DNA of 64,000 bases from Oenococcus oeni DSM 20252 = AWRIB129 (GTDB lineage: Bacteria; Bacillota; Bacilli; Lactobacillales; Lactobacillaceae), in assembly GCF_000372485.1 (NCBI RefSeq), contig NZ_AQVA01000001.1:248001-312000 (forward strand), written 5' to 3'. Positions 17,745-26,698 of this stretch are shown here, one piece after another (position 1 is the stretch's first letter; each line of letters begins with the position of its first letter). The notes beneath the pieces were generated by a model. It was not told the origin of the DNA, made no database searches, and saw only the letters and a program-made list of their open reading frames with translations. A program made the translations under genes and the position numbers.

Positions 17745-18763
17745 TGATATTAGATTTAAACAATGAAGCAGCAGTAAAAAAGTATAACGATTTCGTGCGG
17801 ACCAACTGGCGTGGTCAAGCAACCCAAGATACTCTCTGGGGCGCTTTGAAGGCCAATTGGGGACACCTTTACGTATACCATGAGAATGAAAGCGGCCAGA
17901 TTGATGCCGCGATGGCCGTTTTGACAATTGAAGCGGTTCCCGGAAAACTTTTGGCTTATTCGCCGCGGGGGCCAATTGCCGATTTTGAAAATATCGAGCT
18001 TGTTGACAGCCTTGTTAATGAGGCACTTGAAGCCCTGCCGAATAATGTTTTTCTTTTGCGGATGGATCCAGAGGTTATTTACGATCAGGATCTAAATGAC
18101 AGATATCAGGCAGCTGGTTATCAAACGAGAAACGTCCAGATTAAAAGCATGCACGGAAATATTCAACCGCGGAAAAATATGGTCCTAAGCTATAAGGATA
18201 TAAAAAATGAGGATGATTTGATGACTCATTTCAAGCGTGATTACCGAACTCAGATTCGTCATGCGATTAAAGACGGTATGACGGTTGATTTTGGCCATTC
18301 GCGTGAATTTGTCGATGATTTCTACGAGACTTATGTCATGATGGCCAACGCCCAACAAATTACTTATCGTCCAAAAGAATATTTTTATCGGATGAGTGAT
18401 TTATTTGCTTCAACCGGTTTGTTCAAGATTTTTTTGGCCCACTTTCAAGGCCACATCGTTGCATCGGGAATCGGTTTTGCTCATGGGGATGAAATTTGGT
18501 ATATGTATGCCGGTTCCGACCGGAAATATTCCAAACACTATGGGCCTTATTTGTTGCAATGGGAAATGACAAAGTGGGGTCTGTCTCTACAAAAAGCCGA
18601 ATATGATTTTGGTGGTGTTGGCGTTTTTGATCCTTCTGACGGTCTTTATCGTTTTAAACACGGTTTTACTTACAAAGACGCACCGCGCGAATATATTGGC
18701 GAGGTTGATAAAGTTCTTGATAAAGATGCCTATGATAAATATTTGCTAACATTTAATAAATGA
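17744..18763 (+). CDS. FemX-type peptidoglycan aminoacyltransferase (short form)
   Basis: A 339-aa FemAB-family protein. These enzymes use aminoacyl-tRNA to add residues to the Lys side chain of lipid II, building interpeptide bridges. Two GNAT-like halves are visible: PRGPIADFENIELVD in the first, KRDYRTQIRHAIKDG at the linker, and WYMYAGSD with YDFGGVGVFDPSDGLYRFKHGF at the C-terminus, a hallmark of the family. It lacks the long coiled-coil arm seen in its neighbour at 19614. Start and stop overlap rmlD and the sortase gene. Which amino acid it adds is not readable from sequence. Confidence 0.88.
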   Translation: MILDLNNEAAVKKYNDFVRTNWRGQATQDTLWGALKANWGHLYVYHENESGQIDAAMAVLTIEAVPGKLLAYSPRGPIADFENIELVDSLVNEALEALPNNVFLLRMDPEVIYDQDLNDRYQAAGYQTRNVQIKSMHGNIQPRKNMVLSYKDIKNEDDLMTHFKRDYRTQIRHAIKDGMTVDFGHSREFVDDFYETYVMMANAQQITYRPKEYFYRMSDLFASTGLFKIFLAHFQGHIVASGIGFAHGDEIWYMYAGSDRKYSKHYGPYLLQWEMTKWGLSLQKAEYDFGGVGVFDPSDGLYRFKHGFTYKDAPREYIGEVDKVLDKDAYDKYLLTFNK

Positions 18764-19614
18764 GCAAAAAGAAAACCAGAGTTAACAAGAAGCGTTCTTT
18801 TAAACATTGGCTAATTACAATCAGCCTGTTTTTGCTCTCGATCGGCCTGCTTAGTTATTGGGGCTATCAGCATTATCAAGAGCTTCTTGCCAAAGTCGAA
18901 CCTTTAAAAGTTTGCCAGCCTAAAAAAACTTCTTCAAAAATATCAAAGTCCGAAAGTGACACAGACTACGCAAAAGATATTTTAAAAATGGTTGAATGGA
19001 ATCCTCACGCTGATCAAGGCAAAACGAAAATCGGTTATGTCGGTATTCCGAGCCGTCATATTTTACTGCCGATCTACGTCAATCCATACAGCAGCAGTAC
19101 TTTGAATTTAGGCGCCGCTTCGATTAAGGGCGAAAAAATGGGACAGGCGACGAACTTCACTTTGGCAGCTCATAATTTTAATAATCATGTAACCGGATTT
19201 TCTGCTCTGCAGCTCACCGAGAACAAAAACGCGCCTTATTTGACCTCGAGTGGAACTCACAGTGTTCAGGCACTGAAAAATACGAAAGTTTACACGATTG
19301 ATAAAAAATATTTGTATGTTTATAAAGTAAAAGTTCAAAATACCGTTTATAAAACAAAAGTATCTGTTATGGACTCGAACAATACGATTAATGGCCAGCC
19401 GACGCTGACGATTATTTCCTGTTTGTTTCCTAATATTAATTATCGAATTATTACAAGAGCAACATTATTGGTTAAATATCCAGTCCTAAAAGCTCCGAAG
19501 GATTTGCTGAAAGTTTTTGATATGCGAATTAATCAAACCAATGCGCATGTCAATTGGTGGAATCCCGGACAAGAAGAAGGATCAAATGGAGCTATGGGAG
19601 GATTTAAGAATTAA
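18760..19614 (+). CDS. sortase
   Basis: A 284-aa membrane-anchored transpeptidase. A basic N-terminus and one transmembrane helix (about residues 15-33) precede the sortase barrel. Catalytic residues are visible: His138 in LAAHN, Cys221 in TLTIISC and Arg229 in NYRIITR. About 40 residues follow the last barrel strand, including an unusual Trp- and Gly-containing tail (VNWWNPGQ) not seen in housekeeping SrtA. It is embedded between two FemX-type genes with 4-base and 1-base overlaps. This suggests coordinated control of bridge synthesis and surface-protein anchoring. No LPxTG protein is in the window. Confidence 0.88.
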   Translation: MSKKKTRVNKKRSFKHWLITISLFLLSIGLLSYWGYQHYQELLAKVEPLKVCQPKKTSSKISKSESDTDYAKDILKMVEWNPHADQGKTKIGYVGIPSRHILLPIYVNPYSSSTLNLGAASIKGEKMGQATNFTLAAHNFNNHVTGFSALQLTENKNAPYLTSSGTHSVQALKNTKVYTIDKKYLYVYKVKVQNTVYKTKVSVMDSNNTINGQPTLTIISCLFPNINYRIITRATLLVKYPVLKAPKDLLKVFDMRINQTNAHVNWWNPGQEEGSNGAMGGFKN

Positions 19615-20882
19615 TGAATTATCGTTTCAGCGAGTTATCTGTTTTAGAGTATGCAAATTTTGAGAATAATCATCCACAAGGGAACTTTGTCCAGTCGGCC
19701 GAACAGAAGAGTCTCTTGGAAAAGCGCGGCGAAAATGCTGCTCTGGTTGGTTTGAAAGACGATACTGGAAAAGTTGTTGCCGGTGCGCTAGTGACTTGGG
19801 CGAAAGTAAAATTGGGGAATTTATTTTCAATTGAACGCGGCCCTTTACTGGATTATTCAAATGAACAGCTTATTAAAGCTTTTATCAGTGGCCTAACAGT
19901 CTTTTCTAAAAAGCGTGATGGCTTGTTCATCAGAATCCGTCCGAATATCGCCTATGCTAAATACACAGAGAGAGGCAAACTGATTGGCGATAAAAATACC
20001 ACGTTTGTCGAAAAATTAAATTCATTGGCGGCTGATCATCAATTACCACAAATTGGTTTTTCAACCTCTTCTGAACCGGAATGGCAATTTGTTAAAGATT
20101 TGACTGAAGTTGATCCAGAACATGTCGTCAAATCTTATAACCGACAGGCGAAGTACCATTTGAACAAAAATAAACAGTTTTGTATTAAATTACGTAAAAT
20201 CGGCAGGGATGAACTGCCGGCCTTTAAGAGAATTACTCAACAAACCGCTGATCGTTTGCATTATCACGATAAAAGTTTAGACTTTTATGAAACTTTGTTC
20301 GATACATATGGCAAAAAAGCAAAATTTATTTTTGCCGAGATTAATTTTAAAGAATACTCAGAATCTATTGAAAAGGATTTAAACGATATTCAAAAAAAAT
20401 TAACTGAAATTGCTGGAGCGGATTACCATAATATAAGTGATTTAAGTGATTTTTCCGCTTCTGCCAAGCGGCATTTATCCGAGGGGATAAAAACCGAAAC
20501 GGCTTTGCAGAAGCGTTTGCAGGAAGCCAAAAAAATGCACCAAGAAGCTAAACACGACATCGTGTTGGTTTCGGTTGCGCTTTTTGTAATTGAAAATCAA
20601 GAAGTTGTCTATCTTTATTCCGGCAGCGATGAGAAATACGAACATCTTTTTGCTCCTTACGAAATTCAGGATACGATGATTACCGAAGCGGTTAAAGAGA
20701 GGATTCCTCTTTACAATTTTTACGGTGTCAGCGGTAAATTCGACGGATCTGATGGGGTTCTTGGTTTTAAGACCCACTTCAATGGTTATACGAGAGAAAT
20801 GGTCGGCAGCTTTGATTTCCCGGTCCAGAAAACAAAATATTACTTTTATCGTTTATTTAAAAAAATTCTTCATCGCCAATAA
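19614..20882 (+). CDS. FemX/MurM-type peptidoglycan aminoacyltransferase (long form)
   Basis: A 422-aa FemAB-family enzyme. The N-terminal domain starts with WAKVKLGNLFSIERGPLLD and the C-terminal domain ends with YGVSGKFDGSDGVLGFKTHF. Between them, about residues 245-310, is a charged helical pair (SIEKDLNDIQKKLTEI and RLQEAKKMHQEAK), the coiled-coil arm typical of FemA, FemX and MurM that may contact tRNA. It is the last gene of the rmlD-femX-sortase-femX operon. O. oeni peptidoglycan is described as having two-residue bridges containing Ala and Ser, which two Fem enzymes could build in sequence. That link is inference. Confidence 0.88.
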   Translation: MNYRFSELSVLEYANFENNHPQGNFVQSAEQKSLLEKRGENAALVGLKDDTGKVVAGALVTWAKVKLGNLFSIERGPLLDYSNEQLIKAFISGLTVFSKKRDGLFIRIRPNIAYAKYTERGKLIGDKNTTFVEKLNSLAADHQLPQIGFSTSSEPEWQFVKDLTEVDPEHVVKSYNRQAKYHLNKNKQFCIKLRKIGRDELPAFKRITQQTADRLHYHDKSLDFYETLFDTYGKKAKFIFAEINFKEYSESIEKDLNDIQKKLTEIAGADYHNISDLSDFSASAKRHLSEGIKTETALQKRLQEAKKMHQEAKHDIVLVSVALFVIENQEVVYLYSGSDEKYEHLFAPYEIQDTMITEAVKERIPLYNFYGVSGKFDGSDGVLGFKTHFNGYTREMVGSFDFPVQKTKYYFYRLFKKILHRQ

Positions 20883-20912
20883 AAAAGTCTGGTTATATTT
20901 ACCAGACTTTTT
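20882..20912. terminator. bidirectional terminator between converging genes
   Basis: A perfect 12-bp stem (AAAAAGTCTGGT and complement) with a 7-nt loop has A and T tracts on both sides. The last codons and stop of the minus-strand phosphatase gene (20899) lie inside the hairpin. Confidence 0.88.
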
Positions 20913-21594
20913 CTGTATCGTTCCATAGGTCAATTGTTACATCGCCATCTTTTTTTGCTTCGAAAGTAAGTTTTGAAACAGCGCCATTTGATAAGCTTTT
21001 GGAGGCTAATTCCGGGGACTTGTATTTGTTTGCCAAGGCTCGCATTAAGCTTCCATGGGTGACAACGAGAACATTATCGCCAATCTCATAGTTTTGGCGA
21101 ATCATATTCAGGCCATGCTGTAAACGAGAATTAAATTCATCGGCATTTTCAGCCAGGCTCAATGGATCATTTTTCTTGAATAAATCCATCAGGCCGTCAA
21201 AACCATATTTTTTAATTGTGTCACCATAACCAATTGCCCCGTCAACCATTGAAGTATCGATATCATGGTCGAAATCCTCGGCGATCTGTTTGATCGTCAA
21301 TCCTTCGGCACTGCCAAAGAAAATCTCTCGAAAGTCCCGATTTAAAGTTGCCTTGGCCGGGGAAGCAGCTTCATTTTCATCAAGGATGAATTGAGCTGTT
21401 TTATAAGCTCTTGGCAAATCGGAGGCATAGGCAGCGGTGAAATGAACTTTGCTTAAGCGTTTACCAGCCGCTTGTCCATCGGCGATTCCCTTTTCTGTTA
21501 AATCGATGTCCGACCAGCCTTGAAAACGATTCATCAAATTAAAATAAGTTTGTCCGTGTCGAACAAAAAATACATTAATACCCTTTTGTGTCAT
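20899..21594 (-). CDS. histidine phosphatase family protein (phosphoglycerate mutase-like)
   Basis: A 231-aa member of the histidine phosphatase superfamily. The phospho-histidine motif VRHGQTYFNLMNRFQGWSD is at about residues 11-29 and the second His is in VVTHGSLMRALA. Acidic and arginine residues of the pocket (SDLPRAYKTA) are present. Length and the divergent core suggest a broad-specificity phosphatase, not a glycolytic mutase. An extended -10 box (TAGAAT, 21601-21606) ends only 6 nt before the ATG, so the mRNA is probably leaderless. Confidence 0.85.
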   Translation of the reverse strand: MTQKGINVFFVRHGQTYFNLMNRFQGWSDIDLTEKGIADGQAAGKRLSKVHFTAAYASDLPRAYKTAQFILDENEAASPAKATLNRDFREIFFGSAEGLTIKQIAEDFDHDIDTSMVDGAIGYGDTIKKYGFDGLMDLFKKNDPLSLAENADEFNSRLQHGLNMIRQNYEIGDNVLVVTHGSLMRALANKYKSPELASKSLSNGAVSKLTFEAKKDGDVTIDLWNDTEKVW

Positions 21595-21600
21595 GTTTTA

Positions 21601-21606
21601 ATTCTA
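21601..21606 (-). promoter_or_regulatory. extended -10 box for the phosphatase gene, leaderless
   Basis: On the minus strand TGCTAGAAT is followed by 6 nt and then the ATG at 21594. No ribosome-binding site can fit. Confidence 0.55.
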
Positions 21607-21645
21607 GCACGCAGCTGAACGCTATCTAATCGCAAAAATCTGGCG

Positions 21646-21651
21646 TATAAT
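21646..21651 (+). promoter_or_regulatory. -10 box for the HelD-like gene, near-leaderless
   Basis: TATAAT ends 13 nt before the ATG at 21665. A transcript starting about 7 nt downstream would have a 5' leader of only about 6 nt. Confidence 0.5.
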
Positions 21652-21664
21652 ATTATGACGATTT

Positions 21665-23953
21665 ATGAAAGATAATATTAAGGCACAAGAACAGCGGCAT
21701 CTCGATTTGGTTTTGCAAAAACTTGATGAAAGAATTAGCGAAACTCAAGGACGGATCGACCGGGCCAATGACAATTTAAAAGAAGCTGAAAAGGGCTGGC
21801 GCGATATTAGAGTTAAATTCTCTGATTTCAATGCAGTGGTCGAGACTGGAGCTTCGGTTCACGCACAGCAACAGGTCTTGGCACAAAAAGAGCGTGATAT
21901 GTCTCAGGCTGAAGTCCAGTTTGAGACATTGCAAAAATTGCGGGGAAGGCCTTATTTCGCCCGGATTGATTTTACCGATATCAGTAATCAGTCCAACCAA
22001 ACAGAAACGATTTATATCGGTTTGGCATCTTTTTCCGACAATGATGGTCATTTTTATGTTTATGACTGGCGGGCTCCGATATCTTCAATATATTATGATG
22101 GCGGCCTTGGGAAAATTGATTATCAGACTCCGGTCGGCAAACAAACGGCGGATGTTAAATTAAAGCGTCAGTTCGAAATTGCCGACGGAATTATTCTGAC
22201 GGTTTTCGATACCGAAGAAGCGGTCGGCGATAAGCTTTTGCTAAATGCTCTGTCTTCTGATTCTTCGACAAAAATGAAATCGATCGTCACTACGATTCAA
22301 CATGAACAAAATCGAATTATTCGGGATACCGATTCGGATTTGTTGTTTGTTCAAGGAGCGGCCGGATCTGGGAAAACAGCAGCTGTTTTACAGCGGGTTG
22401 CTTATCTTTTGTATCGTTATCGCGGGAAGATAACTTCTGGACAGGTAGTCCTTTTTTCGCCCAATCAGGTGTTTAACGATTATGTGAATGAAGTTTTGCC
22501 GGATCTTGGTGAAAATAACATGATCCAGATGACTTTTTATCAGTACGCTAATTATCGTTTGCCAAAAATTCAAGTGCAGACCCTTGCCGAGCGATTCGAG
22601 AGTGAAAACGACCCGGAATCGGTTAAAATGACCAATTTAAAGGGCAGTTTGGCTTTTTTCAAGGCTGTTGGTCGTTATTCTCAAAAAATTAGCCGCAGCG
22701 GAATGAGTTTTCGCAGTCTCGCTTTTCGGGGAGAACCTTTCTTTAAAAGCGAAGATATCGAAAAAATCTATTATTCATTCAATGACAATTATTCGCTCAA
22801 TCAGCGTTTAGAAGCAACGAAACAGGCTTTATTAAGAAAAGTTTTCGGCCGAATTTCTTCAGAAATGAAAAAAGACTGGGTTGACATTGCGATTCAAAAT
22901 CTCCAAGCCGATGAATTGGAAAGTATGCTTGGCGACCCTGATAAACGCCAATACGAATCGGAGAAAAAAGAGCGTAATGAACTGGCACGAATAATTGTTC
23001 GGAATGCTTTAAAACCAATTATTCGACGAATCCGTCATGGAATTTTTATGAATCCAAACAAATTGTTTTTGGGTTTTCTAAAATCACTACCTCAATTAAT
23101 CAATCTCGCCGATTTCGATATTTCCGATCAGGAATGGCAGTCTGCTTTTGAAGGATCAAAATCTGATTTAAGTACTCAAAAACTTAATTTGAACGATACG
23201 GCGATTTACTTGTATTTATTTGATTTAGTCAATGGACATCATGGGGATCGAACAATTCGTTTTCTATTCGTTGATGAGGTTCAGGATTATACGGCTTTCC
23301 AACTGGCTTTTTTGAAGTTTTCATTTCCGAAAGCCAAATTTACCCTGCTGGGTGATTTGAATCAGGCGATTTTTACCCGAACAAATGCGGGAACTTTGCA
23401 ATCGGCAATGTATGAGTTGTTCGATCCAAAGAAATCAAAGACGATCAAATTAACAAAAACTTACCGTTCGACCGAACAAATCACTAATTTTACAAGTGCT
23501 CTGCTGAAAGATTCTGAAACAATCGAAGCTTTTGCCCGCGAGGGTGAAAAACCGCTTTTTCGAAGTGGCGATTCCTTGAAAAATCTTGCTGATAGTCTAT
23601 CTCGCAACCTTAAAGCTGACTTAACGACCGCTATCATTACGAAGACGGCCGCTCAGGCAAAAAATGTTTATGAAGAACTACAAAAAAAGAATTATCAAGC
23701 GACCTTGATTACCTTGGAAAACCAGCGTTTGGTTCCCGGGACAATTATTATTCCCGGTTATTTAGCCAAAGGGCTCGAATTCGATGCTGTTATTCTTTGG
23801 CAGGCCGACAATCGAAATTACGGTAGTGAAGACGATCGGGAATTATTGTACACAATCGCCAGTCGTGCTATGCACCGTTTGACAGTTCTTGCCGACGATT
23901 CATTCAGCAGCCTGTTTGATCAAATCGATCAGCAACTTTATGAAAATATTTGA
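21665..23953 (+). CDS. HelD-like UvrD/Rep superfamily helicase
   Basis: A 762-aa superfamily 1 ATPase of the HelD (helicase IV-like) group. In Gram-positive bacteria HelD binds RNA polymerase and helps release it from stalled complexes. The N-terminal coiled coil (about residues 1-90), Walker A GAAGSGKTAA near 231, FSPNQVFNDYV, LFVDEVQDYT near 535, and LTKTYRSTEQI motif IV-like follow the family order. YLAKGLEFDAVIL is motif V. Length is normal. A TATAAT box ends 13 nt before the start with no ribosome-binding site. Confidence 0.85.
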   Translation: MKDNIKAQEQRHLDLVLQKLDERISETQGRIDRANDNLKEAEKGWRDIRVKFSDFNAVVETGASVHAQQQVLAQKERDMSQAEVQFETLQKLRGRPYFARIDFTDISNQSNQTETIYIGLASFSDNDGHFYVYDWRAPISSIYYDGGLGKIDYQTPVGKQTADVKLKRQFEIADGIILTVFDTEEAVGDKLLLNALSSDSSTKMKSIVTTIQHEQNRIIRDTDSDLLFVQGAAGSGKTAAVLQRVAYLLYRYRGKITSGQVVLFSPNQVFNDYVNEVLPDLGENNMIQMTFYQYANYRLPKIQVQTLAERFESENDPESVKMTNLKGSLAFFKAVGRYSQKISRSGMSFRSLAFRGEPFFKSEDIEKIYYSFNDNYSLNQRLEATKQALLRKVFGRISSEMKKDWVDIAIQNLQADELESMLGDPDKRQYESEKKERNELARIIVRNALKPIIRRIRHGIFMNPNKLFLGFLKSLPQLINLADFDISDQEWQSAFEGSKSDLSTQKLNLNDTAIYLYLFDLVNGHHGDRTIRFLFVDEVQDYTAFQLAFLKFSFPKAKFTLLGDLNQAIFTRTNAGTLQSAMYELFDPKKSKTIKLTKTYRSTEQITNFTSALLKDSETIEAFAREGEKPLFRSGDSLKNLADSLSRNLKADLTTAIITKTAAQAKNVYEELQKKNYQATLITLENQRLVPGTIIIPGYLAKGLEFDAVILWQADNRNYGSEDDRELLYTIASRAMHRLTVLADDSFSSLFDQIDQQLYENI

Positions 23954-23959
23954 TATAAT
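23954..23959 (+). promoter_or_regulatory. extended -10 box for a short RNA upstream of rnr
   Basis: TGA-TATAAT (extended -10) lies directly after the HelD stop codon. The -35 region is poor, as expected for extended -10 promoters. Confidence 0.5.
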
Positions 23960-23965
23960 GGTAGG

Positions 23966-24030
23966 CGACCAGCTGAGGTAGTTTATCTATCTACCTACCC
24001 GCCGCGATTTAATTATCGCGGCGTTTTTAT
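23966..24030 (+). ncRNA. putative free-standing ~65-nt small RNA
   Basis: Between an extended -10 box and a strong terminator (9-bp stem CGCCGCGAT / ATCGCGGCG at 24000-24023, then five Ts) lies a compact segment. Its second hairpin pairs AGGTAG (23976-23981) with CTACCT (23991-23996). rnr has its own promoter after the terminator, so the segment looks like an independent two-hairpin RNA, not an rnr leader. The alternative is a plain terminator for the upstream gene preceded by chance pairing. Confidence 0.45.
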
Positions 24031-24037
24031 TAACCGA

Positions 24038-24043
24038 TATAAT
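24038..24043 (+). promoter_or_regulatory. -10 box for rnr, leaderless
   Basis: TATAAT is followed by exactly 7 nt and then ATG, placing the expected transcription start at the A of the start codon. Confidence 0.6.
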
Positions 24044-24050
24044 TATTAGT

Positions 24051-26231
24051 ATGTCTGCTACTCAATTCGCTTCTGAAAATTTTATTAACGGTACCTTCGT
24101 TGCTAATCCAAAGGGATTCGGCTTTGTCAAAACTGATGAAGGCCAGGATGACTTGTTCATCGGTCACAGCAATACCAATTTGGCCATGCAAAGCGATGAA
24201 GTTCTTGCTTCAATTATTCACCCGGGCAAAGATGGTCGGGTTCCGGAAGGAAAAATCGAAAAGATCCTTAGCCATGCCAATCAAGAGGTAGTTGGTATTT
24301 TTCGTTCCGGTGTTAACGAAAACGACTTGCCGAATAGAAGTAATTTAAATCCAAATGACTACATCGGCACGATCACCTTTAACGATGAAAAACTTCAGGA
24401 ATACAAATACCTCGTTGATAAAAAAGGTTTGCAGCCCCAGGACCGCGATTCGGTCACGGCGACAACCAGTCAGTTTCCAACCAGCGATCGTCCAAATCTG
24501 TTAATTGGATCGGTTACTAATGTTATCGGCCGTTCGGATGCTCCGGGAGTTGATATTTTGGAGATTGTCTACAGCTTGAAAATTCCCAGCAACTATCCGG
24601 AAGATGCTGCCCAACAGGCAAAAAATATTCCACAAACGATTGATGTAAAGGCCGCTGAAGCAGAGGGACGACCGGATTTTCGCGATCAGCCCTTAATTAC
24701 AATTGATGGAGCCGACACGAAGGATATCGATGATGCGGTAGTTGTCTGGAAACTGCCAAACGGCAATTATCATCTAGGGGTTCATATTGCCGATGTTTCA
24801 AATTACGTGCCTTTGAAAACGTCTTTGGATGCCGAAGCTTATAAACGTGGAACCTCGGTTTATTTAACTGACCGGGTTATCCCAATGCTGCCGACGGAAA
24901 TATCCAACGGGATTGCTTCTTTGAATCCTAATGAAGATCGTTTGGCAATGTCCTGTGAAATGGAAATTAATCAAGAAGGACAAGTTGTCAAACATAAGAT
25001 ACAACCAAGCATTATTCGTTCGCATGCACGAATGACTTATGATTCGATTAATAAAATTCTAGACGGCGATCAGGCGGAAACAGCTAAATATGCTGATTTA
25101 TCGGAAATGATCCATCAGATGGGTGATTTGCACAAAATTCTCGCGGCAATGAGAAAAAAACGTGGAGCAATCGAGTTTGAAACCGATGAGGCGGAAATTA
25201 TCGTCGATGCCAAAGGACACCCGACTGATGTGTTGGTTCGCGATCGTGGAATTGGTGAACGAATGATTGAATCCTTTATGCTGGCTGCCAACGAGACGGT
25301 TGCCGAGCATTTTGATCATTTGCACGTTCCTTTTTTGTACCGTGTTCATGAAGTGCCGGAAGGTGATAAGGTTGTTAATTTCTTCGAATTTATGCGGGCT
25401 ATCGGCCATCCGATCAAAGCCGATCCGAAAAATCTGCGGCCAAAGGACTTTCAAGCAGCGCTGGATGCGGTTGCCGGGTTGCCGGAAGAAATGATGATCC
25501 AAACGATGATGCTTAGAGCAACCAAACAAGCTCATTATTCACCGCAACCAATTGGACACTTTGGCATTGCTGCAAAATTTTACACTCATTTTACCTCGCC
25601 GATTCGTCGTTATCCCGATCTGGTTGTTCACCGTTTGATCAAACATTATGCCAAATTCGGGACTGGTCCTTCTTCAACTGACGCTGTGCGGGGAAAACTA
25701 CCGCAAATTGGGATCGATACCTCTGAGCGGGAACGTAGAGCTGTGGACGCCGAAAGAGCGACTAACGATATGAAATTTGCCGAATATATGGAGGATCATA
25801 TCGGTGATATTTATGACGGAGTTGTTAATTCAGCTTTGAAATTCGGCCTTTTCATCAGTTTACCGAACACAATCGAAGGACTTGCTCACATAAGTACCAT
25901 GAAAGATGATATTTATCAATATGATGAAACCCGTCAAGCTTTGATCGGCCGGACCAAGCACCGGATTTTCGCGATTGGTCAGAAAGTTAAGGTACGGGTT
26001 ATCAATGCCAATAAAGAAACCCGCAAGATCGATTTTGAGTTAATCGATCCGCAATCAGCGCCGGTAACCAAGATTCGTTTAGCTGCCGAACCGGAACGGC
26101 ACAGTTTCCATCATGACCATAATGGGGACCACCATAATCACCAGCATCAGGAAAATCGGCAAAACAATCGTCATCAAAAGGGAGCTTATAAATCAACCGG
26201 CAAATATCGTTTGCGTGGAGGACGTCGTTAA
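24051..26231 (+). CDS. rnr: ribonuclease R
   Basis: A 726-aa 3'-to-5' exoribonuclease that degrades structured RNA and, with SmpB-tmRNA, defective mRNAs. An N-terminal cold-shock domain (FVANPKGFGFVKTDEGQDDLFI) is followed by the RNB catalytic domain with ITIDGADTKDIDDAV (metal-binding aspartates, about residues 220-235). HFGIAAKFYTHFTSPIRRYPD comes next, and then an S1 domain (GDIYDGVVNSALKFGLFI). The C-terminal tail is rich in His, Asn and basic residues (about 50 residues). The stop shares a base with the smpB start, the common Gram-positive rnr-smpB pairing. Confidence 0.95.
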   Translation: MSATQFASENFINGTFVANPKGFGFVKTDEGQDDLFIGHSNTNLAMQSDEVLASIIHPGKDGRVPEGKIEKILSHANQEVVGIFRSGVNENDLPNRSNLNPNDYIGTITFNDEKLQEYKYLVDKKGLQPQDRDSVTATTSQFPTSDRPNLLIGSVTNVIGRSDAPGVDILEIVYSLKIPSNYPEDAAQQAKNIPQTIDVKAAEAEGRPDFRDQPLITIDGADTKDIDDAVVVWKLPNGNYHLGVHIADVSNYVPLKTSLDAEAYKRGTSVYLTDRVIPMLPTEISNGIASLNPNEDRLAMSCEMEINQEGQVVKHKIQPSIIRSHARMTYDSINKILDGDQAETAKYADLSEMIHQMGDLHKILAAMRKKRGAIEFETDEAEIIVDAKGHPTDVLVRDRGIGERMIESFMLAANETVAEHFDHLHVPFLYRVHEVPEGDKVVNFFEFMRAIGHPIKADPKNLRPKDFQAALDAVAGLPEEMMIQTMMLRATKQAHYSPQPIGHFGIAAKFYTHFTSPIRRYPDLVVHRLIKHYAKFGTGPSSTDAVRGKLPQIGIDTSERERRAVDAERATNDMKFAEYMEDHIGDIYDGVVNSALKFGLFISLPNTIEGLAHISTMKDDIYQYDETRQALIGRTKHRIFAIGQKVKVRVINANKETRKIDFELIDPQSAPVTKIRLAAEPERHSFHHDHNGDHHNHQHQENRQNNRHQKGAYKSTGKYRLRGGRR

Positions 26232-26698
26232 TGGCCAAAAAAGACAAACATGATGATGCCCTGGCAAGAAATCGGCGGGCATCTTTCAACTATTTTATTG
26301 GAGAAACTTACGAAGCTGGCATTCAGCTTACGGGTACCGAAATTAAATCGGTTCGTCTTGGCCAAATTACGATCGGAGATGCTTATATTACGGTTCGCGA
26401 CCAACAGGCCTTTTTAAACAACGCGAATATTTCTCCCTACAAACAAGGCAATCAATTTAATGTCGATCCCTTGCGACGGCGTAAACTGCTTTTGCACAAA
26501 AAAGAAATCCTTGCACTGGATCGAGCCGTTTCCAAAGAAGGAAAAACAATCGTTCCTTTACGGGTATATATTGTTAAAGGTTTCGCCAAAATATTAATTG
26601 CGATTGGGACCGGTAAGAAAAATTATGATAAACGGCAAACAATCAAAGAACGTGATTTAAAACGGGAATTAGGCAAGAATCTGAAGAATTTTCATTGA
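26231..26698 (+). CDS. smpB: SsrA-binding protein SmpB
   Basis: A 155-aa protein that binds tmRNA and takes it to stalled ribosomes for trans-translation. ARNRRASFNYFIGETYEAGIQ is the conserved N-terminal block and LTGTEIKSVRLGQ follows. The C-terminal KKNYDKRQTIKERDLKRE is the tail that mimics codon-anticodon pairing. It overlaps the rnr stop by one base, and its 3' end overlaps the converging minus-strand gene by 7 bp. The tmRNA gene itself is not in this window. Confidence 0.95.
   Translation: MAKKDKHDDALARNRRASFNYFIGETYEAGIQLTGTEIKSVRLGQITIGDAYITVRDQQAFLNNANISPYKQGNQFNVDPLRRRKLLLHKKEILALDRAVSKEGKTIVPLRVYIVKGFAKILIAIGTGKKNYDKRQTIKERDLKRELGKNLKNFH

Noticed and set aside
25098-25535. 145-codon frame antisense to rnr
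   Set aside because: It mirrors conserved RNB-domain codons, with no ribosome-binding site or family resemblance.
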